From: Meconema thalassinum
Taxonomy: Eukaryota > Arthropoda > Insecta > Orthoptera > Tettigoniidae
Direction of reading: 5' to 3'
Length of the DNA: 64,000 nt
Assembly: GCA_946902985.2 (NCBI GenBank)
Contig: OX336396.1
Span: 238,096,297-238,160,296, forward strand
Shown: positions 44,308-52,983 of the stretch, one piece after another
Layout of the letters: each line of letters opens with the position of its first letter
Numbering within the stretch: position 1 is the first letter of the stretch
Notes under the pieces: model-generated
What the model saw: the letters and a program-made list of their open reading frames with translations, nothing else
Told to the model about the DNA's origin: nothing
Databases searched by the model: none
Translations under genes and position numbers: made by a program

Positions 44308-45599
44308 AGTAGTGGAGTAGTGACAGTTCTGCTTAGTGTCATGGCCGCCGCGTGAGTCCAAGCCAATATCTCGTGAACCCATGGTCGGATTTTAACAAAT
44401 GACGTGTCATTGGACTCGGGCTGACGTCCTCTTTGCTGTGGACTACTCGTTATATTTTTGAAATTTTTTTGAAAATTTTTGTTTTCAAAAGTTGGTGATA
44501 GTTTGAAAACCAAAGATGATAGAACGTTGTGCCATGGCCCAAACGAATGGTCTTTATGACCTTTATTTTCTATAATGAAACTTTTTTACTTTTTATGTTT
44601 TTTTGAAAACACTCGAATTTTGAAAATCCTATATTTTGGAAACTAGGAACTCTACAATTTTTCGTGATTTTGCCGATATCTCACGAACCAATAACGCTAG
44701 AGACATGTACGACGGGTCCAAGGACTTGGAGTGACGTCCTCTTTGCTATGAACCACTCGTTGTAATTTTTAAAAAATTGGAAACTCGATTTTGGGGTAAA
44801 TACGTGTTTTTCGTGATTTTTGCAGATATCTCACGAACCAATAACGCTAAGGGCGTGTACGACAGGTCCAAGGACTCGGGGTGACGTCCTCCTTCGAGTG
44901 TGGTAGATATTTTTTCCAAAAAAATTCACACAGGGCCTAATGCCATACATGTTGAAAAAAACTAGTAGTGGGGTAACACGGGAGCTGCGCCACTTCTTAT
45001 TGAGCCACCCTCGTATTTGCCCCGAACCTGATATCTCGCTAACCAATGGTCGGATTTGAACATACAGGGTGTCCTAGCACTCGTAGTGACGCCCCCTACT
45101 TTCCTATAGCCTCTTTATTTAATGAAAAGACCAAAACTAAAAGGTCATGTGCTTTTAATATCTCGCGAACCAATCATGCTAGAGGTGTGTTCGACAGGTC
45201 CAAAGACTCGGGCTGACGTCCTCTTTGCTATGGACCACTCGTTATAATTTAAAAAAAAAATTGGGAAACGCGATTTTGGGGTAAACACGTGTTTTTTGTG
45301 ATTTTGCCGATATCTCACGAACCAATAACGCTAGAGACATGTACGACGGGTCCAAGGACTTGGAGTGACGTCCTCTTTGCTATGAACCACTCGTTGTAAT
45401 TTTTAAAAAATTGGAAACTCGATTTTGGGGTAAATACGTGTTTTTTGTGATTTTTGCAGATATCTCACGAACCAATAACGCTAAGGGCGTGTACGACAGG
45501 TCCAAGGACTCGGGGTGACGTCCTCCTTCGAGTGTGGTAGATATTTTTTCCAAAAAAATTCACAAAGGGCCTAATGCCATACATGTTGAAAAAAAACTG
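44308..45599 (+). repeat. left TIR, tandemly duplicated (two units)
   Basis: Unit 1 is 44308-44963 and unit 2 is 44964-45599. Each starts AGTAGTGG and contains a GATATCTC...GGTCGGATTT block. Each ends AATGCCATACATGTTGAAAA. Inside, a repeat of about 150 bp (CTCACGAACCAATAACGCTA, GGTCCAAGGACT, TGACGTCCTC, CCACTCGTT) recurs two to three times per unit. The starts have diverged (GGAGTAGTGACAG versus GGGGTAACACGGG) while the inner parts are near-identical. Confidence 0.88.
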
Positions 45600-46024
45600 T
45601 TTCTTTTTCTTTACCTGTTTATAATGTTCATGAAGCGTGGTGGTTGAGAGAGACGATACGGCTGAGTGTGTGTGTTTGACCGAACCTGTCGCTTAGCACA
45701 AGGACCATGCTTAATAGAACAATCGCTATTTCGGCGGGATCGGTGTATGACAGACCGAGCGTGTGTTTTCCTGATATTTTACCTTTAACGTGTAAACGGT
45801 GATGAGAACTTGATTCTATGTTGGTCGAAGCGAGTAGAGAAAACAAACTTGCAGACGAGCAAGAGGTGAATATCAATTGAGCTTATTGGAAGGCGTTGAT
45901 CTGACTTGACAACAGGTGCAATGGAAAAAATGACCATGACGCTTGAAGGTGAAATAATCTGACCATCGTGGTGGCAGGGAAGTGCGAAAGGCGTGCACAC
46001 ATGTGTGAAACCACAGGCACGCTA

Positions 46025-46250
46025 AACCAGTGACATCCTGTCTCGCTTCGTACGTGACAAAATGCAAGTCCATGTGAAATTTGATCTACCGCAGGTGTTC
46101 ACCTTGGACGTTATCTGTCCACGTGCATGATAACTGTTAACAAGTCACATCCTGTTTTGCTTCGTACGTGACAAAATGCAAGTTCATGTGAAATTTGATA
46201 CAACACAGGTGTTCACTTTGGGCGTTAGCTGTCCACGTGACCGATAACAG
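46025..46250 (+). repeat. promoter-proximal direct repeat, about 110 bp x 2
   Basis: ACATCCTGTCTCGCTTCGTA...GTGTTCACCTTGGACGTTA is repeated as ACATCCTGTTTTGCTTCGTA...GTGTTCACTTTGGGCGTTA just upstream of the TATA box. This could be an enhancer-like duplication. Confidence 0.85.
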
Positions 46251-46295
46251 AATGGTCAAAGCGTGGGAAAAAATGATTATACATGCAACGTAGCA

Positions 46296-46330
46296 TATAT
46301 AAAGACATGTCGTTATCATTTCCACTCTCA
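46296..46330 (+). promoter_or_regulatory. TATA promoter of the inward gene set, left arm
   Basis: TATATAAA at 46296-46303, with an initiator-like TCACTT about 30 bp downstream. A leader exon to a donor at 46433 (TAG|GTATTT) is plausible. Confidence 0.65.
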
Positions 46331-46555
46331 CTTGGGTGGACTACCTTTGAACACACTGCGTTGCATGAAACCCCCTGGTCTTGTTTAACAGTTTTGGTGT
46401 TGGTGGAAAATACTTAACCTTGTTGTGGGGTAGGTATTTATTTATATATTTATTCATTTATACATTTATTGATTAATATATTTACAAGCAATTATTTATT
46501 GATTAGGTAATTAATGATTTTATTTATTTGTTTGCAGATAACCGGCATACCTTAC

Positions 46556-47385
46556 ATGTCTGAGGGAGAAGAAACCATTGCACTTTTGAGCCCACTAGAA
46601 GGGAAGAGCAACAAGTCACTGCAAGTAAAGGTGAGATGATTTTTTTAAACTAACTTGTTTCATTTTTTTTGTTTTATGTTTTATTTTATGAAATGTATGT
46701 ATTAACTTGAATTTAGGTATTTATAGCGGTTTATTTTATTTATTTTTAGAAACTTGGAAAGAATAGTCTTACCGACGTAGCAGTCGCTGAAAAAAACCCG
46801 AAACGCACTAAAGCGAAACCACTGCCAAAGAGTGAACTGTTTAAAACTCAGGTAAGTCCAACTTAAAAATGCTATTCCATTTTACCACTACTGAAAACTC
46901 GTAGACAAAAAAAAATCATTACCTGTACATGACTGGGACAATGATTGCTTTCTTGATTAATGGATATGTTGTTGTTGACTGGGAAAAGTACAAGGCCATG
47001 TTGGATTTTCTAAAAATAAAAATAATAAATTTAATTTATGGGTGGTTCCCTATGGACTCAACGAATATCCACAGGTTTGAACATGATAATGTGAACAAAA
47101 TGACATGACATTCACTTTTGTTTATATATTGGTTAAAGGGAGGGTGGGGGAATGTAAATGACTGTAGCTTAATAAAAAAAGAAAATAAGTACATGGGTTA
47201 CTGTTAGTGCCAACATACAGTTTATTTTTAATGGTGTTTTGATATATTAATGCCAATTAACGTTAACGTTTTATTTACAAGTATTGATTGATAGATTGAT
47301 TGATTGATTGATTGATTGAGTGATGGGTTATTTTGTTTGCTTTTAGGTGTCGTCATGTGCCATTAACGTAATGAACAGACAGTGA
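46556..47385 (+). CDS. small three-exon gene, left arm (71 residues)
   Basis: A spliced gene invisible to simple ORF finding. Coding segments are 46556-46630, 46750-46851 and 47347-47385. Each join is phase 0 with canonical borders: acceptor TTTGCAG before 46538, donor AAAG|GTGAGA at 46631, acceptor TTTTTAG at 46749, donor TCAG|GTAAGT at 46852, acceptor TTTTAG at 47346. The frame stays open across all three and ends TGA. The protein starts MSEGEETIALLSPLEG, has a basic middle (KNPKRTKAKPLPK) and ends VMNRQ. No domain recognised. The introns (119 and 495 nt, plus a probable 104-nt leader intron) are AT-rich. It lies directly upstream of the IAP ORF and probably shares its promoter. Confidence 0.7.
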
Positions 47386-47469
47386 ACAAGCATGCATTAT
47401 GCTTTAAAGTACTCTGTGCTCTTGTGCAATGTTAATAACTTACAATAAGAAAAAGTTTTATTATAACAC

Positions 47470-48489
47470 ATGGCGCTAGTACCAAATACAACAAGTGAGC
47501 AAGTTGGTTTACCACGTGGGTTAAATTTAAAATCAGAACATGATCGATGGTTAACATTTGAATCCTGGCCTGTAGGCTTTTTGTCGACGCATGAACTTGC
47601 AAAAGCCGGTTTTTTTTACTTGAACCGAGAAGATGTGGTGCGCTGTGTGTTTTGTCGTATTGAACTTTCACACTGGGAAGAAGGGGATGATCCCTTTAGA
47701 GACCATTTGCGATGGTCTCCTCACTGTCCTTACATGCTTGGAAAGCAAGTGGGTAACCTACCCGTGCATTCATTTTAGCGAACCACAAGGCCTTTGGCCG
47801 CTACTTACGTTGCTGAATCACAAATAAATAATAATAATGATGTATTACCAGTCAACGGTAGTGTCAATATATGTGGTCCATATGCCATAGACAGTGTTGA
47901 ATTGGCGTGTGCTTTTGAAAAATTGGGAGTTTGCAAGACTAAAGCACTAGCACACCCAGAGTACAGCTCTGTTGAAAAACGTTTCGAATCTTATAAAAAT
48001 GTTTGGCCATTAATATTAAAACACCTTACCAAACAGCTAAGTGAAGCTGGATTTTTTTATACTGGTGAAGGGGATAAAACAATATGTTTTTATTGCGGAT
48101 TTGCTTTAAAGGATTGGCAAATGACTGATGACCCTTTAGTGCAACACGCTCGTTGGTTACCAAACTGTAAATACATGGTGTTGCTTAAAGGTCAGGAATT
48201 TGTGAACACTATTCGTAAAGAAAAAGTGATTGCAGCACAAGACATAAAAGTGCCTTTAGAGTAAGAGCACACGGAGCAAATACATAAGGCTGAAAGAAAA
48301 GACTTGTCTCACGAACAGATACAAAAGTGTGACCAACAATTATGTAAAATTTGTTATCAAGATGAACTAGGTGTTGTATTTTTACCCTGTGGACACATGA
48401 TAGCCTGTGTCAAGTGTGCATTAGAACTTAACACTTGTGCTATATGCAGAAAAGTAGTATCTGCTACAGTTAGGGCATTTCTTGCATAA
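47470..48489 (+). pseudogene. iap: IAP-like gene, left arm: two BIR domains plus RING, two in-frame stops
   Basis: Inhibitor-of-apoptosis architecture across 339 codons from the ATG at 47470. BIR1 is at codons 24-92 (CVFC...H...C, ending HLRWSPHC). BIR2 is at about 168-238 (CFYC...HARWLPNC). The C3HC4 RING is at 292-327 (CKICYQDE...PCGH...CAICRK), the ubiquitin-ligase end that acts on caspases or IAP partners. A TAG at codon 103 (47776-47778), between BIR1 and BIR2, is shared with the right arm. A second stop, TAA at codon 265 (48262-48264), is private to this arm and removes the RING. Two-BIR plus RING IAPs occur in insects and in insect DNA viruses. The payload is probably captured from a host. 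Confidence 0.9.
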
Positions 48490-48591
48490 CTAGTATAATT
48501 TATTCGCCATGCATAGTGAAAAATCCCTAATTGCACAATATTATTAAAGCTGTTTTAGAGTGTAATAGATATGCTTTTGTTTTGTTTATAG

Positions 48592-48882
48592 ACTACTACA
48601 ATGAATGTTTTGAATGCTGTGGGACAATCATGTGGCTTAGAGACAAAGAAGCTCAGCGAATTGCCAACGCATATTCCATTCCGCATTATCAAGATTCGGA
48701 AATTGAAAACAGCATATGGTGATCGTGTACTTGGTGTATGTGAAAACTTTGAGACATTTCTGCCTATACGGTTTAATGATATGTCGGAAAGTGTTTTTGA
48801 TGAAGTCAATAATGCTGTGCAACCTGTACACTTAATTTATGAAGGTTTTAAAAACAATAGGTGCATGATTCGTTTTAATTAA
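48592..48882 (+). CDS. 93-residue small protein, left arm (possible OB-fold type)
   Basis: ORF 48601-48882 preceded by a strong splice-acceptor sequence (TGCTTTTGTTTTGTTTATAG, ending 48591), so the start is probably reached by splicing from an upstream exon. The protein has KLSELPTHIPFRIIKIRKL, then YGDRVLGVCENFETFLPIRF and ends MIRFN. Short proteins with a 'tkYG..v.v......vFLP.Rf' pattern recur in arthropod mobile elements and DNA viruses. I suspect a nucleic-acid-binding beta-barrel, but this is recollection, not a search. One residue differs between arms (Gly here, Cys in the right arm). Confidence 0.7.
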   Translation, partial: TTTMNVLNAVGQSCGLETKKLSELPTHIPFRIIKIRKLKTAYGDRVLGVCENFETFLPIRFNDMSESVFDEVNNAVQPVHLIYEGFKNNRCMIRFN

Positions 48883-49037
48883 ATTAAAAAAAGTCAAATA
48901 ATAATGGAAGATATAAGTCATGACAATATACTGAAAAAGAAAGAAAATATGTGCAGAGAACAGTAATGTTTTAGTGTTTAGTGTTGTCTTTAAAAATATT
49001 ATGATGAAACCAAAAAAAAAAATGTATATAAAGTTTG

Positions 49038-49076
49038 TAAATAAATGCAAAATGATGTTACAATGCTGTTTTATTT
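49038..49076. terminator. convergent polyadenylation signals, left arm
   Basis: AATAAA on the plus strand at 49040-49045 and on the minus strand at 49075-49070. The two gene sets end head-on within about 40 bp. The mirror copy is at about 54491-54529. Confidence 0.7.
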
Positions 49077-49179
49077 TATACAAAGTTAGTATATTTAACA
49101 TTGCAGAGTATACATGATTATGACAATAAATGCATACTGAATACAAGCCTTTCTCACTTTACAATAGTCTGTTATAGTT

Positions 49180-49380
49180 TTAAACACAAGGCTTGTTGTA
49201 GATCATTTTATAGCAATGTCCCTTCAATGTTGTTTTCGAAAAGTGGGGAAGCCGCAATGGTTGTATTGACATAAAAACCTTATGGTTATTACTATTTAGT
49301 CACTTTGATCCCCTTGCATATCAAGAGCAGATGACCTAGTTGTTCCACTCTTTAAAACGACAACAACAACACTACCTCTT
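49180..49380. mobile_element. SINE-derived segment inside the arm
   Basis: CAGATGACCTAGTTGTTCCACTC then TTTAAAACGACAACAACAAC is the SINE tail type seen at 7738-7797. It supplies the stop codon and last residues of the FLYWCH-2 gene. Present in both arms, so it predates the palindrome. Confidence 0.55.
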
Positions 49381-49729
49381 GCATAGTTTGTGATGTTGAT
49401 GGCTCTTGCGACGTGGAAGATGGATTAAAAATAACTTTGAGAACAGGGGTTAAACGTTGATCATTAAACAATGCACTATTTTGAGTAGCAATATAGTTTT
49501 CTTGATTTTTTGTCGACGGCAACTGTGTTTCATGCGGTACACTACATTGATGATCACTGACACTTAAAACCTCACTATTTTTACTTTTTAGGTCACCACG
49601 ACAATGTTTGGAACGTTGCTTTGAACAACGCCAAATAACAGTTCCATTTTTATTGGTTCGTTTCACAATATATGAATATCCTTTATAGTATGCGTAAGGC
49701 TTACCATACCTAGTCACTGATACTTCCAT
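49352..49729 (-). CDS. FLYWCH-2, left arm (125 residues, intact)
   Basis: ATG at 49729, chosen because the longer frame has only a non-ATG start. The N-terminal FLYWCH-type zinc finger covers residues about 5-62: GKPYAYYKGYSYIV, VIWRCSKQRSKHCRG, SDHQC, with the aromatic/Trp and C2H2 residues. FLYWCH fingers bind DNA or protein and act in transcription and chromatin. The C-terminal tail is short, Ser/Thr-rich, and its end (VVLLLSF) comes from inserted SINE sequence, so the original C-terminus is lost. Paralogue of FLYWCH-1, 170 bp upstream on the same strand. Confidence 0.8.
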   Translation of the reverse strand: MEVSVTRYGKPYAYYKGYSYIVKRTNKNGTVIWRCSKQRSKHCRGDLKSKNSEVLSVSDHQCSVPHETQLPSTKNQENYIATQNSALFNDQRLTPVLKVIFNPSSTSQEPSTSQTMQEVVLLLSF

Positions 49730-49899
49730 ATCAACTGTCAAGCATAGACTAAGCTCTAGTAAAGTCAACTTGGTAATAAGAATACTAGTTTAATGTGAGA
49801 GCAAATATGGATCCAAAGAGTTCAGGTAAAAGTGAAAGCAAATAAGCAAATATTAGAAACAAGAGTTGGGGTGAAAGTGGTCGCAAAGTGGTAGACCCA

Positions 49900-50586
49900 T
49901 TACACAATAATTTCAGCACGACGAAGCTCTTGTTCAATTTCTCTGATTTCCCAATCGTGACCAGTATGGCCAGCTTGACGTGAGGCATGCAACAACTGTA
50001 GCCGCTGGACGAGCTTATTGGGATTGTACCAGTATACAAATTTAACAAATGGATTTTTAGGTGTAAACAAAGCATTACCATTATCATGATCATTATCATC
50101 ATCATCATCATCATTATCATCATCATGATCACCGTTATCATCATGACCATCATCACTGTTACTATATAGTCCTTTTTGATCCTCTTGCAATACCACTTTA
50201 TTTATAGTCTGAGTTGATTTTGATAGTGTTGAAGGTTTCTTGGACGTTGACAACTGTCCTAACATGACGTTTTGAGGACATGTTAAGTCCTTTTGAACAA
50301 ACACTGCACTATCTTTAGCCGCAATATCGTTTTCTTGAACTTGCTTTTTAGCATTTTGATAATTGTTTGTAAACAGTAAGCGTGGTTCGTTTCGAGCACT
50401 ACATTGATGAACACTCACACTTAAAACCTTTCCATTTTTACTTTTCAGATTGCCTCGACATTTTGTTGACCTCTCTTTTGAGCATCGCCAGAATATTATT
50501 CCATTTACATTCTGGCGATTATAGTTATAGGAGTAGCCTTGATAGAGTGCACGTAGCCTACCTTTGTTGGTTGTAATAAGTTCCAT
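49900..50586 (-). CDS. FLYWCH-1, left arm (228 residues, intact)
   Basis: ATG at 50586. The FLYWCH zinc finger is at residues about 5-62 (RLRALYQGYSYNYNR, IIFWRCSKERSTKCRG, VSVHQC). A Ser/Lys-rich linker follows, then an Asp/His/Asn-rich acidic run at about 140-165 from (GATGAT)-type codons. The conserved-looking C-terminus has FVKFVYWYNPNKLVQRLQLL, then SRQAGHTGHDWEIREIEQEL. That C-terminal block resembles a tail I associate with proteins of arthropod mobile elements; its role is unknown. A TATA/initiator promoter lies 60-90 bp upstream. Likely a DNA-binding regulator of the element or host. Confidence 0.85.
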   Translation of the reverse strand: MELITTNKGRLRALYQGYSYNYNRQNVNGIIFWRCSKERSTKCRGNLKSKNGKVLSVSVHQCSARNEPRLLFTNNYQNAKKQVQENDIAAKDSAVFVQKDLTCPQNVMLGQLSTSKKPSTLSKSTQTINKVVLQEDQKGLYSNSDDGHDDNGDHDDDNDDDDDDNDHDNGNALFTPKNPFVKFVYWYNPNKLVQRLQLLHASRQAGHTGHDWEIREIEQELRRAEIIV

Positions 50587-50641
50587 AGTAGTAACTGACC
50601 TGTCAGTCCGATGTTCACACTACAAAGGTTACAACTGTTTT

Positions 50642-50674
50642 GCTGATGGAGTGACCTACCATAAGCTTATATAT
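50642..50674 (-). promoter_or_regulatory. FLYWCH-1 promoter, left arm
   Basis: Minus-strand TATATAA (50673-50667) with TCAGC initiator 28 bp downstream (50645-50642), then a short 5' UTR to the ATG at 50586. Confidence 0.7.
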
Positions 50675-50682
50675 TGGCTTAT

Positions 50683-51115
50683 GTGTTGGCTTTTTGTGTT
50701 GGCTTTTGTGTTGGCTTGTGTGTTGGCTTTTGTGTTGGCTTTTTGTGTTGGCTTTTCGTGTTGGCTTTTTGTGTTGGCTTTTCGTGTTGGCTTTTCGTGT
50801 TGGCTTTTCGTGTTGGCTTTTCGTGTTGGCTTTTGTGTTGGCTTATCGTGTTGGCTTTTTGTGTTGGCTTTTCGTGTTGGCATTTCGTGTTGGCTTTTTG
50901 TGTTGACTTTTCGTGTTGGCATTTCGTGTAGGCTTTTCGTGTTGGCTTTTCGTGTTGGCTTTTCGTGTTGGCTTTTGTTGGCATATTGTGTTGGCTTTTC
51001 GTGTTGGCTTTTTTGTATTGGCCTTTCATGTTGGCTTTTTGTATTGGCTTTTCGTGTTGGCTTTTTTGTGTGGACTTTTTGTGTTGGCTTTAGTATTGGC
51101 TTTTGTATTGGCTTA
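50683..51115 (+). repeat. 13-15-bp minisatellite, left arm
   Basis: About 30 units of the TGTTGGCTTTTCG type, with CGTG/TGTG variants. It produces long Leu/Phe/Val/Cys-rich frames on one strand and Lys/Thr/Gln-rich frames on the other; these are repeat artefacts. Confidence 0.95.
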
Positions 51116-51212
51116 TTTGACAAGTTATTTGTGTCAATGTATTTAGTGGATTTTTTTCTTGGTGTTGGAAAGTAGTTGAAAGAGAGGGAATATTTAAAGA
51201 CTTAACCTCAGT

Positions 51213-51262
51213 TCACTAACCTAACCTAACCTAACCTAACTTTACCTAACCTAACCTAACCT
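51213..51262 (+). repeat. (CCTAA)n pentamer tract, left arm
   Basis: Eight or more AACCT pentamers with one TTT interruption; a second shorter tract is at 51376-51410. Same pentamer as the common insect telomere repeat. Confidence 0.85.
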
Positions 51263-51760
51263 TTCAACTCTCAAATGTTAATTAAATTCTGTACATAGTC
51301 AAGTTGGATACCAAGACCTCAGGGGTAAAAAAACAATTATTTTTGACGGCTTATTTTGGTAACTTATTTTAATGGCTAACCTAACTTTACCTAACCTAAC
51401 CTAACCTCAGCTCACTTTGTATATTACTAGTAAGTGTTCATATCCTCTGCTAGGTAGCATGCTAGTAGTACAGGTAGTGCTCATATTTACCGCTAGGTAG
51501 CGGAAACATACTTTGCATGTTGCATGTGACACTTGTGAAGTTTAACCACATGCAAGACGTGCTTGTATAAGTTCTCTATTTAAACTCAATATACAATTAA
51601 CCACTAAATGTTCAGAACTAACATGTATAGCCATGTTTAGGGTATATAGGAGACCCTTAGCAAGAAAGGCTGTCTAACCCACGAGTGTACAGCCTTGTCA
51701 TACGCAGTAAGCACCTGTTGGCTGAAAACAACAACAACAACAATTTGAGAAAGCCAACAA

Positions 51761-51794
51761 CATATCCATTAATGTATTTAAAGGAAACAGTTTT
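51761..51794. other. unique 34-bp centre of the palindrome
   Basis: Between the arm ends AAAGCCAACAA and TTGTTGGCTTT. It starts CATATCCATTAATG and ends AAACAGTTTT. It would be the hairpin loop. Confidence 0.9.
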
Positions 51795-52150
51795 TTGTTG
51801 GCTTTCTCAAATTGTTGTTGTTGTTGTTGTTTTCAGCCAACAGGTGCTTACTGCGTATGACAAGGCTGTACACTCGTGGGTTAGACAGCCTTTCTTGCTA
51901 AGGGTCTCCTATATACCCTAAACATGGCTATACATGTTAGTTCTGAACATTTAGTGGTTAATTGTATATTGAGTTTAAATAGAGAACTTATACAAGCACG
52001 TCTTGCATGTGGTTAAACTTCACAAGTGTCACATGCAACATGCAAAGTATGTTTCCGCTACCTAGCGGTAAATATGAGCACTACCTGTACTACTAGCATG
52101 CTACCTAGCAGAGGATATGAACACTTACTAGTAATATCCAAAGTGAGCTG

Positions 52151-52352
52151 AGGTTAGGTTAGGTTAGGTAAAGTTAGGTTAGCCATTAAAATAAGTTACC
52201 AAAATAAGCCGTCAAAAATAATTGTTTTTTTACCCCTGAGGTCTTGGTATCCAACTTGACTATGTACAGAATTTAATTAACATTTGAGAGTTGAAAGGTT
52301 AGGTTAGGTTAGGTAAAGTTAGGTTAGGTTAGGTTAGGTTAGTGAACTGAGG
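52151..52352 (-). repeat. (TTAGG)n tracts, right arm
   Basis: Mirror of the left arm: 52151-52183 and 52296-52352. Confidence 0.85.
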
Positions 52353-52440
52353 TTAAGTCTTTAAATATTCCCTCTCTTTCAACTACTTTCCAACACCAAG
52401 AAAAAAATCCACTAAATACATTGACACAAATAACTTGTCA

Positions 52441-52890
52441 AATAAGCCAATACAAAAGCCAATACTAAAGCTAACACAAAAAGCCCACACAAAAAAGCCA
52501 ACACGAAAAGCCAATACAAAAAGCCAACATGAAAGGCCAATACAAAAAAGCCAACACGAAAAGCCAACACAAAATGCCAACAAAAGCCAACACGAAAAGC
52601 CAACACGAAAAGCCAACACGAAAAGCCTACACGAAATGCCAACACGAAAAGTCAACACAAAAAACCAACACGAAATGCCAACACGAAAAGCCAACACAAA
52701 AAGCCAACACGATAAGCCAACACAAAAGCCAACACGAAAAGCCAACACGAAAATCCAACACGAAAAGCCAACACGAAAAGCCAACACAAAAAGCCAACAC
52801 AAAAGCCAACACGAAAAGCCAACACAAAAAGCCAACACAAAAACCAACACACAAGCCAACACAAAAGCCAACACAAAAAGCCAACACATA
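52441..52890 (-). repeat. 13-15-bp minisatellite, right arm
   Basis: Mirror of 50683-51115 with small unit-number and point differences, which shows the arms have begun to diverge. Confidence 0.95.
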
Positions 52891-52896
52891 AGCCAA

Positions 52897-52927
52897 TATA
52901 TAAGCTTATGGTAGGTCACTCTATCAG
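52897..52927 (+). promoter_or_regulatory. FLYWCH-1 promoter, right arm
   Basis: TATATAAG at 52897-52904 and TCAG at 52924-52927. Confidence 0.7.
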
Positions 52928-52983
52928 CAAAACAGTTGTAACCTTTGTAGTGTGAACATCGGACTGACAGGTCAGTTACTACT

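Noticed and set aside
45628..46331. Antisense frames in the subterminal region of the palindrome
   Set aside because: No recognisable motifs, overlapping each other; the region looks like promoter and repeat DNA.
47749..47778. A 26- or 30-nt mini-intron removing the IAP TAG
   Set aside because: GT and AG are present, but the length is far below workable animal introns, and the 26-nt version shifts the frame.
50564..51175. Long Leu/Phe/Val/Cys-rich frames in the left arm (and mirror 52383-53006)
   Set aside because: They are translations of the 13-15-bp minisatellite, open on several frames and both strands.
51213..52352. Telomere-telomere fusion
   Set aside because: Tract orientation (CCTAA toward the centre from the left, TTAGG to the right) is opposite to that of a head-to-head telomere fusion, and the tracts are short.
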